This document shows, one piece after another, positions 7,984 to 16,011 of a DNA stretch of 22,955 nt. Position 1 is the first letter of the stretch, and the number at the start of each line of letters is the position of its first letter. Below the pieces are notes generated by a model. The model was not told where the DNA came from and ran no database searches. It worked only from the letters and a program-made list of their open reading frames with translations. The DNA is taken from positions 1 to 22,955 of the forward strand of contig DLDU01000003.1 in the NCBI GenBank assembly GCA_002481295.1, given 5' to 3'. Both the position numbers and the translations under genes were made by a program. This stretch comes from Prevotella sp. UBA7764 (GTDB lineage: Bacteria; Bacteroidota; Bacteroidia; Bacteroidales; Bacteroidaceae).

Positions 7984-8080
7984 AGATGATTAGAGAATTA
8001 AAAGGGGAAGAAAGAGAGAAACAAGGGGAGACGCAAGACGGGGCAAGGGGAGGGCCTCGGCACAGCCGAGGCAAACCGAA

Positions 8081-8174
8081 CCCGATACCGGACGAAAAGC
8101 GGAAGAAGGCCTGGCCGGAGTTGCTCACCCCGATACCGGACGAAAAGCGGAAGAAGACCAGGCCGGAGTTGCTC
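8081..8174. repeat. Two 47-bp tandem repeats
   Basis: Unit 1 is 8081-8127 and unit 2 is 8128-8174. They are identical except for two substitutions in the middle (GGCCTGG versus GACCAGG). The exact head-to-tail junction and low divergence suggest a recent duplication. Confidence 0.9.
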
Positions 8175-8187
8175 ACCCCTTGGCGCT

Positions 8188-8270
8188 AATCACTCCCCTC
8201 CCTCTTGGGGAGGGGCAAGGGGGAGAGGCTAAGGGCAAGGGGGAGAGGCTAAAGGCAAGGGGGAGAGACT
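8188..8270. repeat. Palindromic repeat (B orientation) followed by three 20-bp tandem units
   Basis: TCACTCCCCTCCCTCTTGGG begins the same palindromic family found in the trp operon; it continues as GGAGGGG and GAGAGGCT. The end of the element is repeated in three 20-bp units (8211-8230, 8231-8250, 8251-8270) of the form AGGGCAAGGGGGAGAGGCT with few changes. The array stops at the TTA that is the GH16 stop codon. Confidence 0.75.
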
Positions 8271-9381
8271 TTAGGGGGTGGGCTTTTGGAACACCCTGAC
8301 GTAGTCTACGCTCATCGTGGCAGGCAGTGCGGAGGCATCGACACCTTTGTATCCGCCCCAACTGCCACCCCATGCGAGGTTGAGAATCGGATAGAAGGGG
8401 ACGTTGAACGGCCAGAAGTCCTTGGACCTGTCGGTGGGCTCGTATTTGAGAATGCTCTTGCCGTCGACAAAAAACTCGAGTTTGGAGGCTGTCCACTCAC
8501 AGGCATAGACATGATAGTCCGATTCTGCTGTGGGCACCTTCAGCGTGCCATGCTCCGTCGGCGTGTTGCCGTTGTTGTATTTGTTGCAGTGTACCGTTGC
8601 GGAAACGATGTTGGGATCGGCGCCGACTTCCTCCATGATGTCGATCTCGCCACAGCCCGGCCAGGGGTTGGTGGAGAAGTTGTTGTTGGCGGGCATCATC
8701 CAGAAGGCGGGCCAGGTGCCCTTTCCAGATGGCAACTTGATGCGCGCTTCGAAGTAGCCATACGTCCAGCCCTCTTTAACCTTGGCGTAGACACGTCCCG
8801 AATAGACTTTTCCGCCCTCCTGATAGCAGTGGATGAGCAGATGTCCATCCTTGACCTCGTTGACAGAGGTGCCTTGGATGTAGTTCTGCAACTCGTTGTT
8901 GACCCATCCCGCAGGCTTCTCTTCCTCTGTCCAGTCGCTGCCGAGGCTGTTGCCATCGAACTCATCGTGCCACACGAGGTCGTAGCCTGCTGGCGCGTCA
9001 TATTTGTCCGTCGTGGCAGCCTCCTGCGTCACGACGACGGTCTTTCGCACCGTGCCCGCCGCAAAGACGAGCGAGGCAGAGCGTGACGAAGTGTTGGGAT
9101 TGGCAGCAGCGGTCACCGTGATCTGTGCAGCACCGCCGGAGGACAGTCCCGAGGTTGGCGAAACCGCGAGCCAAGAATCCGGTGTGGAGACCAGTCCCCC
9201 ACTCATGGTTGGCCGACAGCGTGAAGCTTTGGCTGCCACCGGCGGCGGAAAGGGTGAGCGCGTCGTTGCTCACCGTGATCGTGACTGCAGGCACGGGATC
9301 ATCGCCGGAGGAAGAGCCGCAACCCGTCAGCGGAAACGACAGCGCGAGGAAGAGAATGCTGAGATATGTTTTCAGTTTCAT
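8271..9381 (-). CDS. BACON-GH16 endo-beta-glucanase lipoprotein, interrupted by a +1 frameshift
   Basis: Two overlapping frames make one gene. The 5' part from ATG 9381 has a signal peptide and lipobox (FPLTGC, Cys21) and the first half of a BACON domain (VSNDALTLSAAGGSQSFTL). Near 9196-9200 the frame shifts. The rest (VSTPDSWLAVSPTSG, then VVVTQEA) completes the BACON domain, followed by a GH16 domain. The catalytic motif EIDIME has its two Glu codons at 8646-8648 and 8631-8633. Removing one G from the run of five gives a continuous 369-residue protein with NHEWGLVSTPDSWL across the join. GH16 enzymes of this type cut beta-1,3 or mixed beta-1,3/1,4-glucan internally, and a BACON-GH16 lipoprotein usually sits on the outer surface. 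As written, only a truncated product or an internally started catalytic domain (9239-8271) could be made. A sequencing error is possible. Confidence 0.85.
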
Positions 9382-9465
9382 GATGATTTCATTTCAATGT
9401 GAAAAGGAGAAGCCCAAGGCAACAGGCCGAGGACTACTCCTTATTATATATATAAGAACGAAGCG

Positions 9466-10908
9466 TCACTTCTTCAACACGTGCTTCTGAATGATGATGT
9501 CGCTGATGGAGATGGTCGGGTCTGCCCCGATACCACCGAAGTCGAGAATGAACTTGGTGGAGGCAGACGATGTCGTAGCCTTGACATTGGGCACACGCAC
9601 CATCGTGGTACCCATCTCAACCGTCATCGCGTTGTTGTAGTACAGCGCGTTGTTGTCGTCCTTCTGATCTGCAATCTTCAGCGAAAAGCGTGGGATGTCG
9701 ACATTCGACTTGAGTTTGAAGCTGATATCATAGGTCTTTCCACTCTCGTAAGCGACGGGGACGCCCTCGTCGGCTGTGTGAATCATGCACTGAGCCTGCC
9801 ACTCTGCGCCGCCGGGCTGCCCGCTGAAGGAGATCGTGTAGACGCCGTCCTTGAAGCTAAGCTTCGGGTCAGCGAGCTGTGTCCAGTTGCCATCTGCCCA
9901 CCAGAACGTCATCTGCCCGAAACTGTTGTAGGCTTTTCCAAGGTTGAGGTCGCTGTTGACGCCGCACCAATCTATCTTCTCCGGGTCGTCGTCGGGGTTG
10001 ACGGGAACGACCTCCGAGGAAGGCTCTTTGCTTGTCAGGATGAAGTGCCAGGCGATAGAGCCGTTGTCATAGACGAGGTTCATCGTGGTGGAGGTCAGTC
10101 CCTCGATGCGGAAGCGCGGATGCTGGTACTGTCCGTCGCTGGAGATATAAGGGAAGAGGCTGTTGTCAGCCAACATGAGGAAGATGGCATCCTGCGCCTT
10201 ACCGTCGGCATCGGTCCATGTTCCGGACTCCAGCGTGTAGGCAGATGTCTGCTTGTCCGTGATGGTAGCGTCCCAGTCGGGATTGTTGTTTCCCCAAAGC
10301 GTCGTGCCCGTGTTGACGAACGTCTTGCCGTCCTCACCGGAGCTGTAGACATAAGTGCCGGTAGTCGCCGACCCCTCATTCGGTGTGAAAGCCAGGCGAT
10401 CGTCGTAGACACCAAAGTCTTTCTTGTCATCTTTTGCTGCCGACCACCACTCGGTGCCGGAGGTTCCTGATGGTCCGCAGGCCATGTGTCCGGGCGCATT
10501 GTTGTCGATGCGCCATTTCTTGCCCTGGAGCTTCTCGGCATAGGGCGAGAAGTCGACCTTGGTCTCGTTGAAGGTGAACTCCTTCTTCAGGCCAGCCTGA
10601 CTGAATCCGTTGCGGTTGGCCATACGCAGCTCGATGGTATAGGTGCCTTTGACCTTATTGGAATAGGTGGCAGTGGGCAGTGTGGAGTACTGCTTGCCAT
10701 TGATGAGCCAGACGGGATATTCTCCTTTGACAGACGGAGCCGTGGCCGTCATGGTGTTGGTGGACTGGTCGACACTGACGTTGAAGTCAACGCCGTCCAT
10801 GGTGGGGAGTGCGTTTTGGTCAGCGCCGCTGAAGTCTTCGGGCGAGCAGGCCGGAAGCGTCAGTCCCACAAAGAGCGCGCAAGCCAAGAGCTTAATTATC
10901 TTTTTCAT
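9466..10908 (-). CDS. Surface glycan-binding lipoprotein (SGBP-like)
   Basis: 480 residues with a lipobox LTLPAC (Cys21), so lipid-anchored and probably surface-exposed. An Ig/PKD-like domain covers about 40-115 (APSVKGEYPVWLINGKQY). A middle domain of about 125-300 is rich in Trp and Gly. After a linker with PVNPDDDPEK (about 315-325) comes a C-terminal beta-sandwich of about 150 residues (FWWADGNWTQL; FSGQPGGAEWQAQ; KTYDISFKLKS; FILDFGGIG) resembling CBM4/CBM22-type glycan-binding folds. It lies directly after susD, 14 bases away, the usual position of an SGBP. Its likely job is to hold glucan at the surface next to SusCD and the GH16 enzyme. The assignment rests on position, lipobox and general motif character rather than on a diagnostic residue. 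Confidence 0.75.
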   Translation of the reverse strand: MKKIIKLLACALFVGLTLPACSPEDFSGADQNALPTMDGVDFNVSVDQSTNTMTATAPSVKGEYPVWLINGKQYSTLPTATYSNKVKGTYTIELRMANRNGFSQAGLKKEFTFNETKVDFSPYAEKLQGKKWRIDNNAPGHMACGPSGTSGTEWWSAAKDDKKDFGVYDDRLAFTPNEGSATTGTYVYSSGEDGKTFVNTGTTLWGNNNPDWDATITDKQTSAYTLESGTWTDADGKAQDAIFLMLADNSLFPYISSDGQYQHPRFRIEGLTSTTMNLVYDNGSIAWHFILTSKEPSSEVVPVNPDDDPEKIDWCGVNSDLNLGKAYNSFGQMTFWWADGNWTQLADPKLSFKDGVYTISFSGQPGGAEWQAQCMIHTADEGVPVAYESGKTYDISFKLKSNVDIPRFSLKIADQKDDNNALYYNNAMTVEMGTTMVRVPNVKATTSSASTKFILDFGGIGADPTISISDIIIQKHVLKK

Positions 10909-10922
10909 AATCGTTTCGGTAT

Positions 10923-12458
10923 TTATTTGGTGTAGTCGTTCTGATGGAGTTTAGGATCGTTGTCGAGCTCGGACTGAGCCAGCGGCACGTGTTTCTTGTT
11001 AGGTGTCCAGCTGTTGGTACGGTCAGATCCCGGTATGGCAACCAGCGTAGTAGCCGCCTTGCCGGTACGCACGAGGTCGAAATAGCGCTTGCCCTCGCCG
11101 ACGAACTCAAGGTGTCGCTCGTTGAGGATGTCGTCCTCAGTGATGCTCTGCATGGCAGGCAGCCCGGCACGGCGGTGCACCTGATTGAGGTATCCCGTAG
11201 CCTCGGCATTACTGCCACCGGTGGCCAGCGTCAGTTCAGCGGCATTAAGCAGCGTCTCGGCATAGCGGTAGATACGCAGATTGTTGTTGTAGTTGAGGTT
11301 TTTCGACGTCGGACAATCCTTGTTGTTGTCGTCCATCGGACGGTATTTAGCCAGCCAGAGATGGGTATCCTGATAGCGTGCGTTATAGTCTTTGTCGGTG
11401 CCAAGGAGGCTACGGAGATCCCAACAAGTAGCCTCGCGGCGCTGATCGCCGTCCTCATACATGTTGTAGGTCTCGACCCGCATGGGCAGGAAGCCCCAGC
11501 CGTCCTGACCGGCCGACCATCCGTCGCCGCCCTGCCAGCCGTTGGGTGAGATGAGCGTGGGAAGCACGGTACCGCCCGCCGACTTAGAGGTGCCCCAGTC
11601 GCGCCCGGCCTGGTCGTCCTGATAGTTGACCTCGAAGATCGACTCCGATCCCCACTCACCGCTCTCCTTCCAGATGTCGGCGAAGTTGGTCATGAGCTGA
11701 TAGTCACCACTGCTGATGATCTCTTTCATGTAGGCCAGAGCCTGGGGGTAGCGTGCTGTGTCGTTTTGGTACATCACCAGTTCGGCATAGAGCATATAGG
11801 CGAAGGCCTTGCTTACGCGTCCGGCGTTGGCATTGTCCCAGCGCATGGGCAGGACATTGTTTTTGAGGATGTCCTCCATCTCAGCGATGAGGTTCTCGTA
11901 GACCTTGTCGGCAGAGATCTGCTCGGCCTGATAGGGACTGGAGAGATTGGTGAGGTAGAAGGGGATGTCGCCGTAGTAGTGCCAGAGGATATCATAATAG
12001 TAGACTCTCAGCAAGCGGGCCTGCTCGATATAGGTTGGCAAATTGGTGTTGTCCTTATTGGCATCGTAGGCACAGTAGGTCAGCACGTCGTTGCAGCGCT
12101 TGATGCCGGAGTAGAAGTCACCCCAAAGCGTGGAGAGCGTGTTGTTGCCATCGCCTTCGAAGTTGAAGAGCTTGTGCCAGTGCTGGTTATCGGAGATGTT
12201 GCTGCCACCGGGGAAGAAGTCGTCGCCCATGATCTCGGCGTCGATGTTCAGTGCATTGTAAGCCGTGCCGTCCCAGTCGGGCCAGTGGAGCGGGTCGTAG
12301 GCAGCGGTCACCGATTCCTGCAGATGGGCGTCGGTGGTATAGTATTCCTCCAGTGGTTCACCACTGGGATTCTCTACTTTGAGGAAGTCGTCGCTGCATG
12401 AGCCCAAGAGAAAGGCAGCGGCCAAAGCTCCTACATAGATATATTTCTTGGTTTTCAT
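10923..12458 (-). CDS. susD: SusD/RagB-family outer-membrane glycan-binding lipoprotein
   Basis: 511 residues. The N terminus has a lipobox LLGSC (Cys21) followed by SDDFLKVENPSG, the standard SusD opening. TPR-like helices follow (NDVLTYCAYDANKD; ARLLRVYYYDILWHYYGDIPF, about 170-190, is the family's characteristic LRA/YYYFDLVR-type segment). The C terminus holds HLEFVGEGKRYFDLVRTGKA (about 450) and ends with LHQND. SusD caps the SusC channel and captures oligosaccharides before import. It starts 21 bases after susC on the same strand, as in all such pairs. The symbol denotes the family; it is not the starch protein. Confidence 0.95.
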   Translation of the reverse strand: MKTKKYIYVGALAAAFLLGSCSDDFLKVENPSGEPLEEYYTTDAHLQESVTAAYDPLHWPDWDGTAYNALNIDAEIMGDDFFPGGSNISDNQHWHKLFNFEGDGNNTLSTLWGDFYSGIKRCNDVLTYCAYDANKDNTNLPTYIEQARLLRVYYYDILWHYYGDIPFYLTNLSSPYQAEQISADKVYENLIAEMEDILKNNVLPMRWDNANAGRVSKAFAYMLYAELVMYQNDTARYPQALAYMKEIISSGDYQLMTNFADIWKESGEWGSESIFEVNYQDDQAGRDWGTSKSAGGTVLPTLISPNGWQGGDGWSAGQDGWGFLPMRVETYNMYEDGDQRREATCWDLRSLLGTDKDYNARYQDTHLWLAKYRPMDDNNKDCPTSKNLNYNNNLRIYRYAETLLNAAELTLATGGSNAEATGYLNQVHRRAGLPAMQSITEDDILNERHLEFVGEGKRYFDLVRTGKAATTLVAIPGSDRTNSWTPNKKHVPLAQSELDNDPKLHQNDYTK

Positions 12459-12479
12459 AATGGTTTCTGCTTTTTTCAG

Positions 12480-15400
12480 TTAAAGAGTGATGTTAAAACC
12501 TACCGACCAGGTGCGTGCCTGAGGATATACGCCGTAGTCGACACCTAACGATGTACTGCCGGAGCCAATCTCAGGATCGAAGCCCCAGTATTTGGTCCAG
12601 GTGATGAGATTCTCGGCCATGACGAAGAGACGGAAGCGGTCGACGCCGAGTCGCTGCGTCAGATAGCGGGGAAGCGTATAGCCAAGTTGGAAGTTCTTCA
12701 GGCGCAGATAAGAGCCGTCGCGGACGTAGAGGTCACTGACCACCCAGTTTTTGGTGTCGCCAAGAGCCAGTCGTGGCACACGGTCAGACGTGCCGGGACC
12801 TGTCCAGCGGCTGAGCATCCAGGAAGGATAGTTGCCCGATGCGATGTCCTGACGATAGGTAGCATCGAAGACGTCCACGCCGCTCACTCCCTGGAAGAAG
12901 AGGTTGATGTCGAAGCCCTTATACTCGCCGTTGAGGTTTAAGCCGAAGGTCCACTTAGGCGTACCGTTGCCGATGTTGGTACGGTCATCGGAAGTGATCT
13001 TTCCATCGTCGTTGACATCGACGAAGCGCAAGTCGCCGGGAACGGCATTGGGCTGTGTGAGCTTGCCGTCAGCATTCTTGTAGGCGTTGACCTCGTCGAC
13101 GGTCTGGAAGACGCCGGCGGTCTTGTAACCGTAGAAGAAGGGGAAGGGCTGTCCATTCTCAGCGCGCGTTCCGCCGTCGGAGAACTGCGAGATGCCCCAG
13201 TCGAGGAAGCCCGTGGCGTTGCCGAGGTTGGTGAGCTCGTTGTGGAGATAGGATGCGTTGGCCTTCAGCCCATAGCGGAAATCACCTGCGTGGCCTTTGT
13301 AGCCGAGCTCAAACTCCCATCCGGAGTTCTTCATATCGCCGACGTTGGCCAGTGGGGAAGTCTCACCGACATAGCTTGGGATAGGCATGGCGATGATCAT
13401 ACCGTTGGTCTTCTTGACGAAGTAGTCGACGGTGAAGGTCAGCGCACTATTGAAGAAACCGAGGTCGAGACCAATGTCGGTCTGCTCACTCTCCTCCCAT
13501 TTCAGGTTGGGATTGGGCAGGCGGTTGGCTTTGGAACCATGGTTCTTGACGCTGTTGGTGCCGAAATAGTAGTCATTGCCCATGGAGGTCAGCGTGGTGT
13601 AAGCGAAGTCACCGATGTTCTCGTTGCCGTTCTTACCCCAGCTGAAGCGCAGCTTGGCATTGCTGAGCCAGTTGTGGGTGGGCTCCATAAACTTCTCATT
13701 CATGATGTTCCATCCCAAGGAGAAGGAGGGGAAAGTGCCGTAGAGGTTGTCAGAACCAAAGCGGCTGGAACCATCACGACGCACGGTGAACTGCGCCATG
13801 TAGCGCTCGTCGTAGTTGTAGCTCAGACGTGCGAAGAGTGAAGACAACCGGTGCTCGGTGTAAGGTCCACCCCATGTGTTGAAATGTGCCGTGGCTCCTG
13901 TGATCTTGCCGTCGGCGTCGGTGCTGTAGACGACCTGTCCGTTGCCGTTGGTATAGTTGATGGATGGCTTGTAGATATTGATGAGATCCCAGGCACCGCC
14001 ACCGAGCTCACTGCCCTTGAACTTGCTGGCGGACTGTCCGAGGACAACGCCGAAGGTGTGCTTGCCGATGGTCTTGTCGTAGGACAGCGTGTTGTCGACC
14101 TGCCAGGAGTTGTTGTCACCTTTGTAAGAGGTGGCAGAGGTGTGGTCGGCATTGTTGTTGCCAGAGAGATAGAATTTCTGTGTCGTGGCAGCATCGTAGC
14201 CCCAGGAGGAGAGCTCGGCACTGTAGGCGAAATGATACTTCAGGTTGTCGAAGAGCTGCAGGTCGAGGGAGAACTTCGGCATAAGCTTATGCGACCAGTT
14301 GCGTGTGGCATGTCCCTGCATCATGGCGATGGGGTTGTTCTGCTCGTTGTAAGAGCCGAAATATCCGGGCACGGTATAAGGATTGCCGTTGGCGTCTTTA
14401 TAGAGGTCGTAGGCACTATATTGTTTCTCCATGGCTGCGGCGACATCCGGTTTGGTGATGGTGACGGGCAAGATCGGTGAGAGATACAGTGCTGATCCGA
14501 GCGGCGAGCCCCAGGTGGAGTTGGCCTCGATACCAGTGTTGTGTACACGCATGTAGCCGACGTTGACACCAAGGTCGAGCTTGTTGAGGAAGTTGCGCTC
14601 TTTTGAGAAGTCGAACAGCGTGTAGCTGGTGTTGGAGCGCAGCGTCAGACGGTCGTAGTTCGACTGTCCGTAGTTTCCGCCGACGATACCCTCTTGGGTC
14701 ATGTAGCCCATGGAGAGATAGTAGTTGACCTTGTCGCTGGCACCGCTGATGGAGAGATCGTGCTGCACGATGGGCGCGTTGTCGTTGAAGAGCTCGTTCT
14801 GCCAGTTGGTGCCGAAGCCCGTCACGGCATTGCCGTTGACGTCGGTGAGGTTGTAGGGATCGGCATAGAGAGGCGCCTGCCCGCCGTTGACATACTTTTC
14901 GTTTTGCAGGATGGCATAGTCGGTAGCACCGGTGACGTCGCGCTTGCGCCATGGGCTCTGCCAGCCATAAGAGAAGTTGTAGTTGATCTTGGCTTTGCCC
15001 TTCGCGCCTTTCTTCGTGGTGACTAGGATGACACCGTTGGCCGCACGCGAACCGTAGATGGCTCCGGAAGCAGCGTCTTTGAGCACTTCGATGCTCTCAA
15101 TATCCTCGGGGTTGACGAGCTCCATGCCATTTTGATCGGTAGCCATGCCGTCGATGATATAAAGCGGATCGGAATTGTTGATCGTGCCGATACCGCGCAC
15201 ACGGATCATAGACTTGGCACCGGGCTGTCCGGAAGCACTCGTGACGTTGACGCCGGCGGCCAGACCTTTCAAGGCATCCTCGGCGCGCAGCTGTGTCTTG
15301 CCTTCGAGATCTTCGGCATCTACCTTGGCGATAGAGGCCGTGACGACACTCTTCTTCTGTACGCCATAGCCGATGACGACCACATCGCCAAGCGTCTTGG

Positions 15401-15686
15401 CATCGTCCTTTAAGGTCACGCGCATATTGTCAGCCACAGAGAGCGTCAGTGTCTGCATACCTACATACGACACCTCTATCTTGGTGCCGGGATTGGCCGT
15501 AATGGTGAAGTGACCGTCAAGGTCGGAAATCACTCCCGTCGAGGAGCCCGGTACTTTGACAGTAGCGCCGATGATCGGTTCTCCATGATCGTTGAGCACG
15601 GTGCCGGAATAGTTCTTCTGCTGTGCCCATAACGACGTGGTGACAAGCAAAGCCGTCGCCGTCAACATGGTTTTGATTCTTTTCAT
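12480..15686 (-). CDS. susC: SusC/RagA-family TonB-linked outer-membrane transporter
   Basis: 1068 residues, normal length. A signal peptide ending LWAQQ is followed by a carboxypeptidase-regulatory-like domain (GTVLNDHGEPIIGATVKV, about 28-100), a TonB-dependent plug (GYGVQKKSVVTASIAKV; RGIGTINNSDPLYIIDGM, about 110-225; YGSRAANGVILVTTKKG) and a large beta barrel to the end (WSVGFNITL). There is no N-terminal STN domain, so it is not a partner of an anti-sigma factor. It imports oligosaccharides across the outer membrane using TonB energy, with SusD as lid. It is the first gene of the operon, with a TAnnTTTG-type promoter 83 bases upstream. The symbol names the family only. Confidence 0.96.
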   Translation of the reverse strand: MKRIKTMLTATALLVTTSLWAQQKNYSGTVLNDHGEPIIGATVKVPGSSTGVISDLDGHFTITANPGTKIEVSYVGMQTLTLSVADNMRVTLKDDAKTLGDVVVIGYGVQKKSVVTASIAKVDAEDLEGKTQLRAEDALKGLAAGVNVTSASGQPGAKSMIRVRGIGTINNSDPLYIIDGMATDQNGMELVNPEDIESIEVLKDAASGAIYGSRAANGVILVTTKKGAKGKAKINYNFSYGWQSPWRKRDVTGATDYAILQNEKYVNGGQAPLYADPYNLTDVNGNAVTGFGTNWQNELFNDNAPIVQHDLSISGASDKVNYYLSMGYMTQEGIVGGNYGQSNYDRLTLRSNTSYTLFDFSKERNFLNKLDLGVNVGYMRVHNTGIEANSTWGSPLGSALYLSPILPVTITKPDVAAAMEKQYSAYDLYKDANGNPYTVPGYFGSYNEQNNPIAMMQGHATRNWSHKLMPKFSLDLQLFDNLKYHFAYSAELSSWGYDAATTQKFYLSGNNNADHTSATSYKGDNNSWQVDNTLSYDKTIGKHTFGVVLGQSASKFKGSELGGGAWDLINIYKPSINYTNGNGQVVYSTDADGKITGATAHFNTWGGPYTEHRLSSLFARLSYNYDERYMAQFTVRRDGSSRFGSDNLYGTFPSFSLGWNIMNEKFMEPTHNWLSNAKLRFSWGKNGNENIGDFAYTTLTSMGNDYYFGTNSVKNHGSKANRLPNPNLKWEESEQTDIGLDLGFFNSALTFTVDYFVKKTNGMIIAMPIPSYVGETSPLANVGDMKNSGWEFELGYKGHAGDFRYGLKANASYLHNELTNLGNATGFLDWGISQFSDGGTRAENGQPFPFFYGYKTAGVFQTVDEVNAYKNADGKLTQPNAVPGDLRFVDVNDDGKITSDDRTNIGNGTPKWTFGLNLNGEYKGFDINLFFQGVSGVDVFDATYRQDIASGNYPSWMLSRWTGPGTSDRVPRLALGDTKNWVVSDLYVRDGSYLRLKNFQLGYTLPRYLTQRLGVDRFRLFVMAENLITWTKYWGFDPEIGSGSTSLGVDYGVYPQARTWSVGFNITL

Positions 15687-15747
15687 GATCGTTGGGGTTT
15701 GATGGTTAATATTGTATATGGTTTATTGTCATTCCCATTTTAGGTTT

Positions 15748-15766
15748 CAACGACTGTCAATCGTTG
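15748..15766. promoter_or_regulatory. Inverted repeat at the predicted susC transcription start
   Basis: CAACGA-N7-TCGTTG is a perfect 6-bp inverted repeat located just downstream of the minus-strand -7 box (15770-15777). It could be an operator or a hairpin at the 5' end of the susC mRNA. Confidence 0.4.
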
Positions 15767-15769
15767 TTG

Positions 15770-15777
15770 CAAAGATA
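15770..15777 (-). promoter_or_regulatory. -7 box of the susC operon promoter
   Basis: CAAAGATA on the plus strand reads TATCTTTG on the minus strand, a perfect TAnnTTTG match, 83 bases before the susC ATG. No good TTTG is found at the -33 distance, as may be expected of a promoter that needs an activator. Confidence 0.65.
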
Positions 15778-15936
15778 ATAGCCTTTTTTCATACTAAAAA
15801 CACAGAGAGCTGAAAAAGTGGACACTTATAGAGGACTCAAAACGTACAACAGCTATGTATCAGCCTGTTACGAGATTTTAGATATATTAAAAGAGTGGAT
15901 GGAAAGGGGAAGAGTACGATAGACTTTCAACCAAAA

Positions 15937-15968
15937 TTTGGCCGTTTAAAGGCATTTTTGTATCTTTG
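15937..15968 (+). promoter_or_regulatory. Promoter of the DUF6377-type regulator gene
   Basis: TTTG (15937-15940), a 20-base spacer and TATCTTTG (15961-15968) match the phylum consensus. The ATG follows 43 bases later. Confidence 0.75.
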
Positions 15969-16011
15969 TGACCAACAAAAACCAAGCACAACATATAGCC
16001 TGTATACCTAA

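Larger units (their letters stand above)
7984..8270. other. Repeat-filled spacer between GH16 and GH3 genes
   Basis: The 287-base gap inside the operon holds a small perfect hairpin (GCCTCGGC/GCCGAGGC, 8054-8072), two 47-bp tandem repeats, one palindromic repeat and three 20-bp tandem units. All other gaps in this operon are 13-84 bases, so nearly the whole spacer is accounted for by repeat insertion. I see no promoter or gene in it. Confidence 0.7.
15687..16011. promoter_or_regulatory. Divergent regulatory region between susC and its putative regulator
   Basis: The 325-base gap carries a promoter in each direction (15770-15777 minus; 15937-15968 plus) and an inverted repeat at the susC transcription start. 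The centre (about 15790-15930) is A+T-rich and has no other structure I can defend. This is where the regulator would be expected to bind. Confidence 0.65.

Noticed and set aside
5854..7989. 711-codon open frame on the plus strand opposite the second GH3 gene
   Set aside because: It is exactly antisense to a gene with complete GH3 motifs, has no recognisable domain, and long antisense frames are common in G+C-rich codon-biased genes.
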